The position numbers and the translations under genes were made by a program. The notes under the pieces are model-generated. The model worked only from the letters and a program-made list of their open reading frames with translations. It was not told the origin of the DNA and did no database searches. Of a stretch of 64,000 bases of DNA, positions 24,735 to 33,887 are shown piece by piece. The stretch covers positions 310,001-374,000 of the forward strand of contig NZ_CP032759.1 in the NCBI RefSeq assembly GCF_003671935.1, read 5' to 3'. Source of the DNA: Buchnera aphidicola (Rhopalosiphum maidis) (lineage in GTDB: Bacteria > Pseudomonadota > Gammaproteobacteria > Enterobacterales > Enterobacteriaceae). Within the stretch, counting starts at the first letter, position 1. Each line of letters opens with the position of its first letter.

Positions 24735-24808
24735 TGCATCCGGGAGGATTCGAACCTCCGACCGTTCGGTTCGTAGCCGAGTACTCTATCCAACTGAGCT
24801 ACGGATGC
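24735..24808 (-). tRNA. tRNA-Arg (anticodon ACG)
   Basis: On the reverse strand: acceptor GCATCCG/CGGATGC, D arm AGCTCAGTTGGATAGAGT, anticodon loop CTACGAA with ACG (A34 expected to become inosine through TadA), T loop TTCGAAT. It is nearly identical to E. coli argV. No CCA is encoded. It lies 28 bp downstream of tRNA-Ser on the same strand. Confidence 0.96.
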
Positions 24809-24836
24809 AATTTAAATGTGTAAAATACAATAAACA

Positions 24837-24929
24837 TGGCGGTGAGAGAGGGATTCGAACCCTCGATGCAGATTATTTCTGCATACTCCCTTAGCAGGGG
24901 AGCGCCTTAATCCTCTCGGCCATCTCACC
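24837..24929 (-). tRNA. tRNA-Ser (anticodon GCU)
   Basis: On the reverse strand: acceptor GGTGAGA/TCTCACC, anticodon loop CTGCTAA with GCT, a long variable arm TATGCAGAAATAATCTGCAT, and T loop TTCGAAT. It has an encoded CCA (plus-strand TGG at 24837-24839). It matches E. coli serV and keeps the csrA-serV-argV order. Confidence 0.96.
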
Positions 24930-25011
24930 TGACTAAAAAATTTTTTATTATCTTAATAATACTTTTTTTTTAATATAAGTCAATTTTTTTTTAAAAATTT
25001 TTTGTAAAAAA

Positions 25012-25046
25012 ATAAAAAAGCATCTTACCTAAAAGAAGTAAGATGC
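25012..25046 (-). terminator. Rho-independent terminator of csrA
   Basis: On the reverse strand GCATCTTAC and GTAAGATGC form a perfect nine-pair stem (25020-25046) with a nine-nt loop, directly followed by a T-rich tail TTTTTTATTTTTTT. It begins 11 bp after the csrA stop. This is one of the clearest terminators in the window. Confidence 0.85.
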
Positions 25047-25057
25047 AGTATTTACTA

Positions 25058-25240
25058 TCAACTTTTTTTTTGTTTTTTTTCTGCTTGAATACGTTGATAT
25101 ATTTCTTCACGATGTACCGAAACTTCTTTAGGGGCATTTACACCAATACGAACTTGGTTACCTTTAACTCCTAGTACTGTTACAGTTATCTCATCGCCAA
25201 TTATTAACGTTTCGCCAACTCGACGAGTTAGAATAAGCAT
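25058..25240 (-). CDS. csrA: carbon storage regulator CsrA
   Basis: CsrA is a small dimeric RNA-binding protein that represses or stabilises target mRNAs through GGA motifs. At 60 aa (E. coli 61), [20 protein letters not shown] and the following residues up to [12 protein letters not shown] are almost identical to E. coli. I placed the start at MLILTRR; the frame is open upstream to 25300 but that part is not family-like. The strong conservation in a genome with few regulators suggests that it is still under selection. It has an unusually GC-rich leader and its own terminator. Confidence 0.97.
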
Positions 25241-25330
25241 TCTTTTTTCCTTGAAATAAAAGATTTTAGCCCATCTGGTTCCTGGCTTTATAAACAACAC
25301 GGGGTTAAACGTAGACCATAAAATGTCTTA
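25241..25330 (-). promoter_or_regulatory. GC-richer leader of csrA, unknown element
   Basis: This non-coding stretch in front of csrA contains about 48 bases (25272-25319) near 48% G+C, far above other intergenic DNA here. It may hold the csrA promoter, a structured 5' leader or a small RNA. On the reverse strand AGCC and GGGCT can pair around AGGAACCAGAT. A CTTGAA ... CCCATCT arrangement on the forward strand resembles a heat-shock promoter, but it points away from csrA. No function can be assigned from sequence alone. Confidence 0.3.
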
Positions 25331-25434
25331 ATAGTATATCATTACATAAAATTCTTTTAATTATAAGCAATTTATTTGATAAATAATTATAAAAAAAATA
25401 TTTTTATTTAAATTAAAAATAGTTTAATTAAATA

Positions 25435-28086
25435 TTAATTGTTAAAATTTTCTATTTTTATATTTTCTAATTGTATTTTGATCCAGGATTTTATGTTAGT
25501 TAAAATCATAGGTAATTTTTTTATGTTCATGCTACCTCCTTCCGCAATTTCTTTTTTTCCTCCTCCCTTACCATTAGTTTTTTTAATAAAAATATTAATG
25601 ATTTTCAATGCAGTTATATAATTAATTAAATTTTTTGTTACTCCAATAATAACTGTAAAATCATTTTTATTTTTATTTATAAGTATGATAATTGCAATTT
25701 TTAGTTCTTTTTTTAATTGATCAAGTATTATTCGCATAGATTTTTGATCATAATTTTGAAACGTATTAATTAATAAGTTTATTCCCTTAATATTATCAAT
25801 ATTTTTAATTAATTTTTTAATTTGATATACATTTTCTTTTTTTTGTAATTGATCTGTTTTTTTTTCTAAATATTTAACTTGTATTATTAATTTTTCTATT
25901 TTTTCTTTTATATTAGAATGTTTACATTTTAAAAGAAAAGATATATTGTTTATATTATTGTCTTTAACATGCAAATAATCGATTGCTTTTTGTCCAGTCA
26001 CAGCTTCAATTCTTTTAATTCCTGATGATATACTTGATTGTTCTATTATTTTAAACAATCCAATGTCCCCAGTTCTTTTTGCATGAGTACCTCCGCAAAG
26101 TTCTATAGAAAAATCTTTTATAAACACGACTCTAACAAAATTTTTATATTTATGATCAAATAATGCTATAGCTTTTGTCTTTTTAGCTTCTTCTAAACTT
26201 AAATTTTTAACTTTAATTAAATTATTACTGCGAATTTTTTTATTAACAACGTTTTCAACTTTTTGTAGTTGAGATAAATTTATATTACCAGAATAAGAGA
26301 AATCAAATCTTAAGTGTGTATTACTGACTAAGGAACCTTTTTGAAAAACATTATCCCCTAATATTTTTTGTAGTGCAGCATGAAGTAAATGCGTTGCTGA
26401 ATGATTTAACTGAATAGAATTTCTATATATTTGATCAATTTTACTATATATTAATTCATTAATTTCCATTTTACCTGAAATCAACGTTCCAAAATGTCCT
26501 ATGGCATCTCCATATTTTTTTGTATTTTTTACTATAAAACGCGATTTTTTGTAATATAATTCACCTATATCACCTATTTGACCACCAGATTCTGGATAAA
26601 AAGGAGTTTTATCAAGAAAAATAGTTGCCGTTTGTTTTTTTGATATTAAGGATACAGATTTGTTTTTTATAAAAATATATTTTATTAATGATTTTGTTTT
26701 GTTTTTTTTGTAACCTTCAAATATACATGAATTATTAACAATGATATCTTCATTATAATCTTTATAAAACTTATTTTTTATATTAGATTGTTTTTTTTGT
26801 TCTTCTTTAGCTATATTATAACCTTTAAAATCAATATTTATATTTTTTTCACGGCAAATATCAGATGTTAAATCAATAGGAAATCCGAATGTATCATAAA
26901 GATAGAATGCAGTTTTTCCAGAAATTTTCTTATTGATGCTTTTTTTTATTTCTGTATTTAGTATTTTTAAACCTTTATCTAATGTTTGAGAAAATTGTAT
27001 TTCTTCTATTTTTAAAGTTTTTTCTATTATTTTTTCTTTTTTTTTCAGTATTTTAGCAGAATCACCCATAATTTCTATTAAACTAGGAACTAGTTTATAA
27101 AAGAAATGATTTTTTATTCCAATTTTATGACCATGTCTAAGTGCTCTTCTAATAATTCTTCTTAAAACATATCCTCGATGTTCGTTTGAAGGTACAATAT
27201 TCTCAGCAATAAGAAATGAAGAAGATCTAATGTGATCTGCAATTATTTTTAAAGAAGTATTATTTAAATCTTTTACTTCGGTAAATTCAGATATTTTATT
27301 AATTAATTTTTGAAAAATATCAATTTTATAATTAGAATGAACATTTTGTAAGACAGCTGATATTCTTTCTAAACCCATACCTGTATCTATAGATTTATTT
27401 ACTAAAGGAATTATTTTTGTTTTTGAAATACGATTAAATTCTATGAAAACAATGTTCCAAATTTCTATAAAACTTTCATTTTTATTTTTTAAAAAATCAT
27501 TAGAATTATCTACATTGCTGTAATTATAAAATATTTCTGTACATGGACCACATGGTCCAGTTTCACCCATTTGCCAAAAATTTTCAGAATCATATTGACA
27601 ATTGTTTTTATTACCTATTTTTATAATATGATTAGAAGGAACATTGATAATGTTACGCCATATTTTATATGTTTCTTCATCTTCTTCGTATACTGAAATC
27701 CATAAATTATTTTTATCTATATTAAACCATTTTTTTGATGTAAGTAATTCCCATGCGTATGTGATTGCTTCTTTTTTAAAATAGTCATCAAAACTAAAAT
27801 TACCAAGCATTTCAAAAAATGTGTGATGTCTTTTAGTATAGCCTACGTTTTCTAAATCATTGTGTTTTCCTCCGGTTCTTAAACAACGTTGCACAGTTGT
27901 AATACGCGGATAAAATTTTTGTTTTTGACCTAAAAAATATTCTTTAAATTGATTCATTCCTGCATTAGTAAATAATAATGTTGAATCGTCTTTTGGAATT
28001 AAAGAGCTACTTGGCATAATTACATGCCCTTTTTCTTTAAAAAAATTTAAGAACTTTTGTCTTATTTCATTTGTTGTGTTTTTCAT
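25435..28086 (-). CDS. alaS: alanyl-tRNA synthetase
   Basis: AlaRS charges and proofreads tRNA-Ala. The class II catalytic core starts at residue 1, with FTNAGMNQFK near 34 and RRHTFFEMLGNFSFGDYF-like residues (HHTFFEMLGNFSFDDYF) near 87. The editing domain shows HSATHLLHAAL near residue 560 and CGGTHAKRTGDIG near 660. A glycine-rich C-terminal segment GKGGGKKEIAEGG is conserved. The length is 883 aa (E. coli 876). The frame is intact despite many A and T runs. In E. coli recX and recA lie upstream; here bamD follows. Confidence 0.98.
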   Translation of the reverse strand: MKNTTNEIRQKFLNFFKEKGHVIMPSSSLIPKDDSTLLFTNAGMNQFKEYFLGQKQKFYPRITTVQRCLRTGGKHNDLENVGYTKRHHTFFEMLGNFSFDDYFKKEAITYAWELLTSKKWFNIDKNNLWISVYEEDEETYKIWRNIINVPSNHIIKIGNKNNCQYDSENFWQMGETGPCGPCTEIFYNYSNVDNSNDFLKNKNESFIEIWNIVFIEFNRISKTKIIPLVNKSIDTGMGLERISAVLQNVHSNYKIDIFQKLINKISEFTEVKDLNNTSLKIIADHIRSSSFLIAENIVPSNEHRGYVLRRIIRRALRHGHKIGIKNHFFYKLVPSLIEIMGDSAKILKKKEKIIEKTLKIEEIQFSQTLDKGLKILNTEIKKSINKKISGKTAFYLYDTFGFPIDLTSDICREKNINIDFKGYNIAKEEQKKQSNIKNKFYKDYNEDIIVNNSCIFEGYKKNKTKSLIKYIFIKNKSVSLISKKQTATIFLDKTPFYPESGGQIGDIGELYYKKSRFIVKNTKKYGDAIGHFGTLISGKMEINELIYSKIDQIYRNSIQLNHSATHLLHAALQKILGDNVFQKGSLVSNTHLRFDFSYSGNINLSQLQKVENVVNKKIRSNNLIKVKNLSLEEAKKTKAIALFDHKYKNFVRVVFIKDFSIELCGGTHAKRTGDIGLFKIIEQSSISSGIKRIEAVTGQKAIDYLHVKDNNINNISFLLKCKHSNIKEKIEKLIIQVKYLEKKTDQLQKKENVYQIKKLIKNIDNIKGINLLINTFQNYDQKSMRIILDQLKKELKIAIIILINKNKNDFTVIIGVTKNLINYITALKIINIFIKKTNGKGGGKKEIAEGGSMNIKKLPMILTNIKSWIKIQLENIKIENFNN

Positions 28087-28136
28087 TTTTTTTACTTAAA
28101 TATTAAAAATAAAAATTAATTTATTTACAAAAAAAA

Positions 28137-28871
28137 CTAAACTTTATTTAATAAAATAATTTTAGATATTTTTTCAGCTGTATCAAAAATTTTTAATGCA
28201 AGAAAAGATTTTTTCATGTATTCAAGTGCATTTATTGCAGCTAAGGTTTCTGGATACTTTTTCAGTATTTCTTCTCCTCGATTAATAACTGCTATATATT
28301 TTTTTTGAAAAAAATAATATTTTAATATTTTTAGATCATATTCTGATAAACGATTTTTTAAATAAAATAAGTCTTTTTTTGCATTTACCACATATGAACT
28401 ATTAGGATAATTATAGATAAAGTTTTTAAGTTGGAAAAATGCTTTAGTTGCATAAATAGGATTGCTTTTATAAGTTTTTATAGAGAAAACGTTATGATAT
28501 ATTTTTTTATCTAAAGATATATTAATCAAACTTTTTATATAAAAGATATAATCTATATTTGGATGTTTTGGATATAATTTAATAAATTCTTCTATATTTT
28601 TTTCAGCCATATTGAATTCTGAAACTTTGTAGTAAGCATAAATCAAATTTATTCTAACCTTATCATCAATATAATTAATAATATTGTTCTTTTTAATATT
28701 TTCTAAATTAAATATTGCTTTATAGAAATTTTCTTCTTTCAATGCTTTTTTGCATTTTTGGTAAAAATAATAATTTGACATGAAAATATGACTTTTTAAA
28801 TTTTGAGAATATACTTCAAAAGTTAAAAATAATATCATAAAAATAAATATAACATTTTTATTTTTTTTCAT
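28137..28871 (-). CDS. bamD: outer membrane assembly factor BamD (YfiO) without a lipobox cysteine
   Basis: BamD is a TPR-like lipoprotein of the BAM complex that inserts outer membrane proteins. The mature part aligns with E. coli: [40 protein letters not shown] and [10 protein letters not shown]. The length is 244 aa (E. coli 245). The N-terminus is a hydrophobic signal ([12 protein letters not shown]), but where E. coli has LAGC there is EVYSQ, and the first cysteine is at residue 40. A lipid anchor therefore seems impossible by the normal route; the protein may be held only by BamA or by an uncleaved signal. It is divergent from rluD as in E. coli. Confidence 0.9.
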   Translation of the reverse strand: MKKNKNVIFIFMILFLTFEVYSQNLKSHIFMSNYYFYQKCKKALKEENFYKAIFNLENIKKNNIINYIDDKVRINLIYAYYKVSEFNMAEKNIEEFIKLYPKHPNIDYIFYIKSLINISLDKKIYHNVFSIKTYKSNPIYATKAFFQLKNFIYNYPNSSYVVNAKKDLFYLKNRLSEYDLKILKYYFFQKKYIAVINRGEEILKKYPETLAAINALEYMKKSFLALKIFDTAEKISKIILLNKV

Positions 28872-29022
28872 TAGTATTTGTCTTTCAATTAATAAAAATT
28901 TTTTAAATCGTATTTGTATTCAATAATGTATAAATTACTACTAATCTTAGTAAGATATAGAATATTAATAATATATACAATATCATATTCTGTAAAAATT
29001 AAAGGTTTAGATTTATATAAAT

Positions 29023-30000
29023 ATGTTTTATTGTAAAATAAGGGTTATTCCATTGGAAAAAAAAGAATTAAATGCTTTTGTACCTTATGTTGGTTTTACA
29101 GGAAAAAGACTAGATAAAATTTTATCTAAAATTTTTATACAATATTCTCGTACCTGTTTAAAGAAATGGATTATTATGAATAATGTTTATGTCGACGGAA
29201 AAATTGAAAATCAACCTGACAAAAAAATATTAGGAGGTGCAAAAATTACGGTTTGTTCTCCTATTGAGAAATCGCCTATTAATTTACCTGAAAATATTTT
29301 ATTAAACATTATTCACGAAGATAATGATATATTAGTTATTAATAAACCGTCTGGTTTAGTCGTTCATCCAGGAGCAGGTAATGAAGATGGCACAATTTTG
29401 AATGCATTGTTACATCGTTATAAAAATATTAACCACATACCTCGTTGTGGAATTGTTCATCGTTTAGATAAAAATACGAGTGGATTAATGCTTATTGCAA
29501 AAACAATTTCTTCATATAATCAATTAGTAACATTGTTAAAAAAAAGAAAAATTATCCGAAAATATCAAGGTGTTGTTAAAGGTAACATGATTTCAGGTGG
29601 TGTTGTTAATTGTCCTATCATGCGCCATCCTTCCAAAAGAGTATGTATGATAGCCCATTCTTTAGGTAAAAAATCTATTACACACTATAGAATAATTAAT
29701 CGTTTTAAATTGCACACCTATGTTTCTTTTAGGTTAGAAACTGGTCGTACACATCAAATTCGTGTGCATATGCTTCATATTGGATATCCTTTATTAGGAG
29801 ACCCCCTATATGGAGGTATTAATTATGGTTTTAATAATTATAAAGAAAATGAAAAAATTCACCAAAAATTTAATTTTTTTCGTCAAGCATTACATGCTAA
29901 TTATATTGAATTTGTCCATCCTGTTACTAAACAGTCAATGAGTTGGAAGGCGCCTTTACCACAAGATATGCAAGACCTTCTTTTATATTTAGATAAATGA
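29023..30000 (+). CDS. rluD: 23S rRNA pseudouridine synthase RluD
   Basis: RluD makes pseudouridines 1911, 1915 and 1917 in helix 69 of 23S rRNA. An N-terminal S4 domain (GKRLDKILSKIF) is followed by the catalytic motif GIVHRLDKNTSGLML near residues 144-158, whose aspartate is the nucleophile, and RTHQIRVHM near 243. The length is 325 aa (E. coli 326). The ATG at 29023 is used here; a TTG at 29053 (MEKKELNAF) is an alternative. Confidence 0.95.
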   Translation: MFYCKIRVIPLEKKELNAFVPYVGFTGKRLDKILSKIFIQYSRTCLKKWIIMNNVYVDGKIENQPDKKILGGAKITVCSPIEKSPINLPENILLNIIHEDNDILVINKPSGLVVHPGAGNEDGTILNALLHRYKNINHIPRCGIVHRLDKNTSGLMLIAKTISSYNQLVTLLKKRKIIRKYQGVVKGNMISGGVVNCPIMRHPSKRVCMIAHSLGKKSITHYRIINRFKLHTYVSFRLETGRTHQIRVHMLHIGYPLLGDPLYGGINYGFNNYKENEKIHQKFNFFRQALHANYIEFVHPVTKQSMSWKAPLPQDMQDLLLYLDK

Positions 30001-30147
30001 ATATATAATATTTTTAATAAAATTGAAAATAATTAGTTTTTTTTAAAATACAACATATCTCTTTTCTAAAGTATGATTTATTGTTTTAATAAAAAATTTA
30101 ATTAATAATATATATACATCAAAAAAGATTAAAGAGTCGATCATTCT

Positions 30148-30447
30148 ATGTCAGAAGATTCAATACATACAGAATTTTTAGTTATTCATACTAAAGACAA
30201 ACAAGATAAAATGGTTAAAAAACCCTTGCGTATATTAGTAAAAAAATCTTTAGAAAATTATTTTTTACATTTAGATGATAGTAAACGTGTAGGTAATTTA
30301 TATCAATTAGTTCTATCTGAACTAGAACGACCATTATTGGATACAATTATGCAATACACACGTGGAAATCAAACACGAGCTGCTTCTATTATGGGTATTA
30401 ATCGAAGTACTTTGCGAAAAAAATTGAAAAGGTATGGTATGAATTAA
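30148..30447 (+). CDS. fis: nucleoid protein Fis
   Basis: Fis is a homodimeric DNA-bending protein that shapes the nucleoid and activates rRNA and tRNA promoters in E. coli. The C-terminal helix-turn-helix [29 protein letters not shown] is almost identical to E. coli. The N-terminal half is more divergent. The length is 99 aa (E. coli 98). In E. coli it is the second gene of dusB-fis; here it stands alone with its own stem-loop terminator. Confidence 0.97.
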   Translation: MSEDSIHTEFLVIHTKDKQDKMVKKPLRILVKKSLENYFLHLDDSKRVGNLYQLVLSELERPLLDTIMQYTRGNQTRAASIMGINRSTLRKKLKRYGMN

Positions 30448-30484
30448 TTTAAAAATTAATATTGAATTTTATATTTTAATCCTA

Positions 30485-30524
30485 TTGCACTTTCTAAAAT
30501 TTCATCCTACAAAAGAAGGTGCAA
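30485..30524 (+). terminator. stem-loop between fis and aroQ, probable (bidirectional) terminator
   Basis: TTGCACTTTCT and AGAAGGTGCAA form an 11-pair stem with one G-T pair around an 18-nt loop. It is followed within eight bases by TTTTT on the forward strand. It sits between the convergent fis and aroQ genes and could serve both. Confidence 0.6.
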
Positions 30525-30549
30525 ATAAGATGTTTTTATCGATAGTTTT

Positions 30550-30999
30550 TTATAGGCTGCATCTTTTCGATATTGTTTTTAATGCCCAATAATAACCATC
30601 AAAACCTAAACCTGTAATAACACCTTTAGAAATATCAGATAACCATGAATGTGAACGAAAATTTTCTCTTGCATAAATATTTGAAATATGAACTTCAATA
30701 AATGGAATATCAACAGCAATTAATGCGTCTCTGATTGCTATACTTGTATGTGTAAATGCAGCAGGATTAATAATAATGTAATCAATTTTTTCTTTTTTAG
30801 AGGAATGTATTTTTTCGATCAGTGCATGTTCAGCATTAGATTGAATGTGACTTAACGATATATTAAGTTTTTTTGATCTTTTTTTTAAATTATCTACTAA
30901 ATGAGATAAAGTTTCATCTCCATAAATTTCTGTTTCTCTAGTCCCTAAAAGATTTAAATTAGGTCCGTTTATCAATAACACGTTTATAATTTTTTTCAT
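30550..30999 (-). CDS. aroQ: 3-dehydroquinate dehydratase, type II
   Basis: AroQ dehydrates 3-dehydroquinate to 3-dehydroshikimate in the shikimate pathway that feeds PheA. The type II motifs [14 protein letters not shown] near residues 9-22, the conserved [16 protein letters not shown] near 81 and [17 protein letters not shown] near 103 are present. It is 149 aa, normal for the family. E. coli K-12 itself uses the unrelated type I enzyme AroD, so this is a rare case where Buchnera carries an enzyme E. coli lacks. Confidence 0.96.
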   Translation of the reverse strand: MKKIINVLLINGPNLNLLGTRETEIYGDETLSHLVDNLKKRSKKLNISLSHIQSNAEHALIEKIHSSKKEKIDYIIINPAAFTHTSIAIRDALIAVDIPFIEVHISNIYARENFRSHSWLSDISKGVITGLGFDGYYWALKTISKRCSL

Positions 31000-31148
31000 T
31001 ATTATCTCGAATAAGTATTAAATTTGAAGTTTTTCTTAAAAATTTTGAAGATATTATATAACAATATCTATAAAAAATATTTTTTATTTTTTTAAATAAT
31101 ATTTTATAATAAATAATAATAAAATTTAACGCAAAAAAGTGAATTAAA

Positions 31149-32600
31149 ATGACATTGGAATTAGTTAGTGAGTCTTTATTGACTGCAAATAAAATAAATC
31201 ATCAAGATATTTTTTCTTCTTTAGAAGAGTTTTGTACTCATAACATAGATTATGGAGATTTTTATTTTCAATCTCGTTTTTGTGAATCTTGGTTATTAGA
31301 AAATAGAATTATTAAAGAAGGTGATTATCATTTAGATCAAGGAGTTGGCGTAAGAGCTGTTTGTAGAGAAACAACAGGATTCTCATATGCTGATCAAATA
31401 TCTATAGATGCAGTGAGAAAAAGTGCTCGTATGGCAAAAAGTATTTTTGATGCGAAAGAAAAATCAAAAGTAAAACCTTTATTAAACCAAGAAAAAAAAT
31501 TCTTTTATGATCCTATCAATCCACTAAAAACATTCACATCTAGAGAAAAAACTAATTTACTTTATAGAGTAGATCACATAGCACGTAGTATGGATGATCG
31601 TGTTGTAGAGGTAAATGCTAGTTTAAGTGGATCATACGAACAAATTTTAGTTGTTTCTACTGACGGTAATTTATCTTCAGATATAAGACCTTTAGTTGAA
31701 TTCTCTGTTAGTGTTTTAGTCGAAGAACGAGGTAGAAGAGAGAGAGGTCGAAGTGGAGGGGGTAGCCGTACTAATTATAGCTTCTTCATCACACAAGATG
31801 ATTGTTTTGGAGAAAATAGAGTTGATTATTGGACAAAGGAAGCTGTTCGTATAGCTTTATTAAATTTATCTTCAAAAGAAGCACCTTCTGGTACTTTTCC
31901 AGTTGTTTTAGGATCTGGATGGCCTGGTGTTTTATTACACGAAGCAGTAGGACATGGTTTAGAAGGTGATTTTAATAGAAGAGGAACTTCAATCTTTACT
32001 AATATGATTGGAAAAAAAGTTGCTTCAGAATTATGTACTGTCATTGACGATGCGACAATAAAAAATCAACGTGGTTCATTAAATATTGATGACGAAGGAG
32101 TTCCAGGGCAATGTAATGTATTAATTGAAAATGGTATTTTAAAAAAATATATGCAGGATAAACTCAATGCTCGTTTAATGGGAACAAAATCTACTGGTAA
32201 TGGACGTCGTGAATCTTATTGTCATTTACCTATGCCTCGTATGACTAATACTTATATGACATCTGGAAAATCTAAGTTAGAAGATATTATTAGTAGTATT
32301 GATTATGGAATATACGCTATTAATTTTTCTGGAGGACAAGTGGATATTACTTCTGGGCAATTTGTATTTTCAACTTCGGAAGCTTATTTAGTAAAAAAAG
32401 GAAAAGTTTTTTCACCGATTAAACATACTACTCTTATTGGATCTGGTTTAGAAGTTATGGAACAGATATCAATGGTTGGAGACGATTTAAAAATGGATCA
32501 AGGTATGGGTATGTGTGGAAAAGAAGGTCAAAATATTCCGGTAGGAATAGGTCAGCCATCTGTAAAAATAGAAAAGTTAACTGTCGGTGGGACTGCTTAA
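31149..32600 (+). CDS. tldD: metalloprotease TldD
   Basis: TldD acts with TldE (PmbA) in proteolysis of unfolded or modified peptides such as microcin B17 precursor and the CcdA antitoxin. The HExxxH-type zinc motif [11 protein letters not shown] lies near residues 259-269. The family [29 protein letters not shown] and GNGRRESY stretches are conserved. The length is 483 aa (E. coli 481). The pmbA partner is not in this window. No lesion is visible. Confidence 0.96.
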   Translation: MTLELVSESLLTANKINHQDIFSSLEEFCTHNIDYGDFYFQSRFCESWLLENRIIKEGDYHLDQGVGVRAVCRETTGFSYADQISIDAVRKSARMAKSIFDAKEKSKVKPLLNQEKKFFYDPINPLKTFTSREKTNLLYRVDHIARSMDDRVVEVNASLSGSYEQILVVSTDGNLSSDIRPLVEFSVSVLVEERGRRERGRSGGGSRTNYSFFITQDDCFGENRVDYWTKEAVRIALLNLSSKEAPSGTFPVVLGSGWPGVLLHEAVGHGLEGDFNRRGTSIFTNMIGKKVASELCTVIDDATIKNQRGSLNIDDEGVPGQCNVLIENGILKKYMQDKLNARLMGTKSTGNGRRESYCHLPMPRMTNTYMTSGKSKLEDIISSIDYGIYAINFSGGQVDITSGQFVFSTSEAYLVKKGKVFSPIKHTTLIGSGLEVMEQISMVGDDLKMDQGMGMCGKEGQNIPVGIGQPSVKIEKLTVGGTA

Positions 32601-32642
32601 TTTTTTGAAATAAAAATTTTTATTTTTTTTTATAAATAATGG

Positions 32643-32670
32643 TGCAGTCAAGAATAACGTCATGACTGCA
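32643..32670. terminator. stem-loop between convergent tldD and rplS
   Basis: TGCAGTCA and TGACTGCA form a perfect eight-pair stem around a 12-nt loop. It lies between the tldD stop and the convergent rplS stop, so it could end both transcripts. On the forward strand TATTTAAATATTTTTTTT follows. Confidence 0.55.
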
Positions 32671-32700
32671 TATTTAAATATTTTTTTTAAATAAAATAAC

Positions 32701-33048
32701 TTATTCCATTCTTTCTTTAATTCGTGCAGATTTTCCAGTACGCGTTCTTAAATAGTATAATTTTGCCTTCCTCACTTGTCCTTTTCTTTTTACCAATATA
32801 CTATCAATACTATGGGAATGAGTTTGAAAAACACGTTCAATACCTTCTCCATTAGAAACTTTTCGAACAGTAAAAGATGAATTTAAAGAACGATTTTTTA
32901 TCGAAATAACTACTCCTTCAAAAGATTGTAGCCTTTTTTTTGAACCTTCAATCACCCATACTTTTACTTCAACTGTGTCTCCAGGACGAAAATTAGGTAT
33001 ATTTTTTTTCAATTGTTCTTTTTCAATTTCTTGAATAATATTAGTCAT
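32701..33048 (-). CDS. rplS: 50S ribosomal protein L19
   Basis: L19 sits at the 30S-50S interface. The 115 aa equals E. coli, and the conserved [31 protein letters not shown] and [19 protein letters not shown] stretches are complete. It is the last gene of the rpsP-rimM-trmD-rplS operon, which is preserved in order although rimM is damaged. It is 29 bp from trmD. Confidence 0.98.
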   Translation of the reverse strand: MTNIIQEIEKEQLKKNIPNFRPGDTVEVKVWVIEGSKKRLQSFEGVVISIKNRSLNSSFTVRKVSNGEGIERVFQTHSHSIDSILVKRKGQVRKAKLYYLRTRTGKSARIKERME

Positions 33049-33077
33049 TTTTTTCCCTTTTTATAAAAAATTAAAAA

Positions 33078-33887
33078 TTAACAATTATTTTTGTCTTTTT
33101 CTTTATTAATTTTTTTTTTAAATTTATTTAAGATTATTTTTTCTTCTTTTTTTAAAATTTTATTTTTTAATAAATCTGGTCGTTCTATCCATGTTTTTTC
33201 TAAAGATTTTTTTAGACGCCATAGACGAATTTTATTATGATTTCCGGAAAGTAATATTTCTGGTACTTTCATTTCGTTTATTATTTTAGGCCTTGTATAG
33301 TGTGGATAATCAAGTAGATCATTAAAAAATGAATCTTCTTGTATTGATTGTGTTTTTTTGATAACTCCGGGAATAAATCTAGAAATAGAATCTATTGCAA
33401 CCATAGCTGCAAGTTCTCCTCCAGTAAGTATATAATCTCCTATAGACCATTCCTCATCTACTTGATTATCAATAATTCTTTGATCTATTCCTTCATATCG
33501 ACCGCAGACAAAAATAATTTTTTTATTTTTAATTGTTTCTAGAATTTTTTTTTGATTGAATTGTTTTCCTTGAGGCGATAAGTAAATAACTACTGCAGTT
33601 TTTAACAAATCTTTTGCGTGTTGAATTGCAGAATACAATGGTTTTACACTCATTAGCATTCCTGGTCCTCCTCCATAAGGACGATCGTCTACAGATTTAT
33701 ATTTATTATCAGTAAAATCTCTTGGATTAAAAAATTTAATATTTATAATTTTTTTATGAATAGCTTTTCCAATTACTCCATAATTTGTGATTGCATAGAA
33801 CATTTCCGGAAAAATTGTAATTATATAAAAGGATATTAAAGCACTATCATATTTTTTTTTATTTTGAGAACAATTATTTAATTCCAT
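33078..33887 (-). CDS. trmD: tRNA (guanine-N1-)-methyltransferase
   Basis: TrmD methylates G37 of tRNAs reading CNN codons and helps keep the reading frame. The deep-knot SAM site is seen in DDRPYGGGPGMLM near residue 67, FVCGRYEGIDQR near 125, and SIGDYILTGGELAAM near 147. The length is 269 aa (E. coli 255), with a lysine-rich C-terminal extension. Its ATG lies inside the last codons of the rimM frame (10-bp overlap). Confidence 0.97.
   Translation of the reverse strand: MELNNCSQNKKKYDSALISFYIITIFPEMFYAITNYGVIGKAIHKKIINIKFFNPRDFTDNKYKSVDDRPYGGGPGMLMSVKPLYSAIQHAKDLLKTAVVIYLSPQGKQFNQKKILETIKNKKIIFVCGRYEGIDQRIIDNQVDEEWSIGDYILTGGELAAMVAIDSISRFIPGVIKKTQSIQEDSFFNDLLDYPHYTRPKIINEMKVPEILLSGNHNKIRLWRLKKSLEKTWIERPDLLKNKILKKEEKIILNKFKKKINKEKDKNNC

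Noticed and set aside
25246-25275. Heat-shock (sigma-32-like) promoter CTTGAA ... CCCATCT on the forward strand
   Set aside because: It points away from csrA and towards the 3' end of alaS, with no gene to drive. It is probably a chance match within the GC-rich leader.
25240-25300. N-terminal extension of csrA to the GTG at 25300
   Set aside because: The family begins exactly at MLILTRR; the added 20 residues are not conserved and overlap the GC-rich leader.
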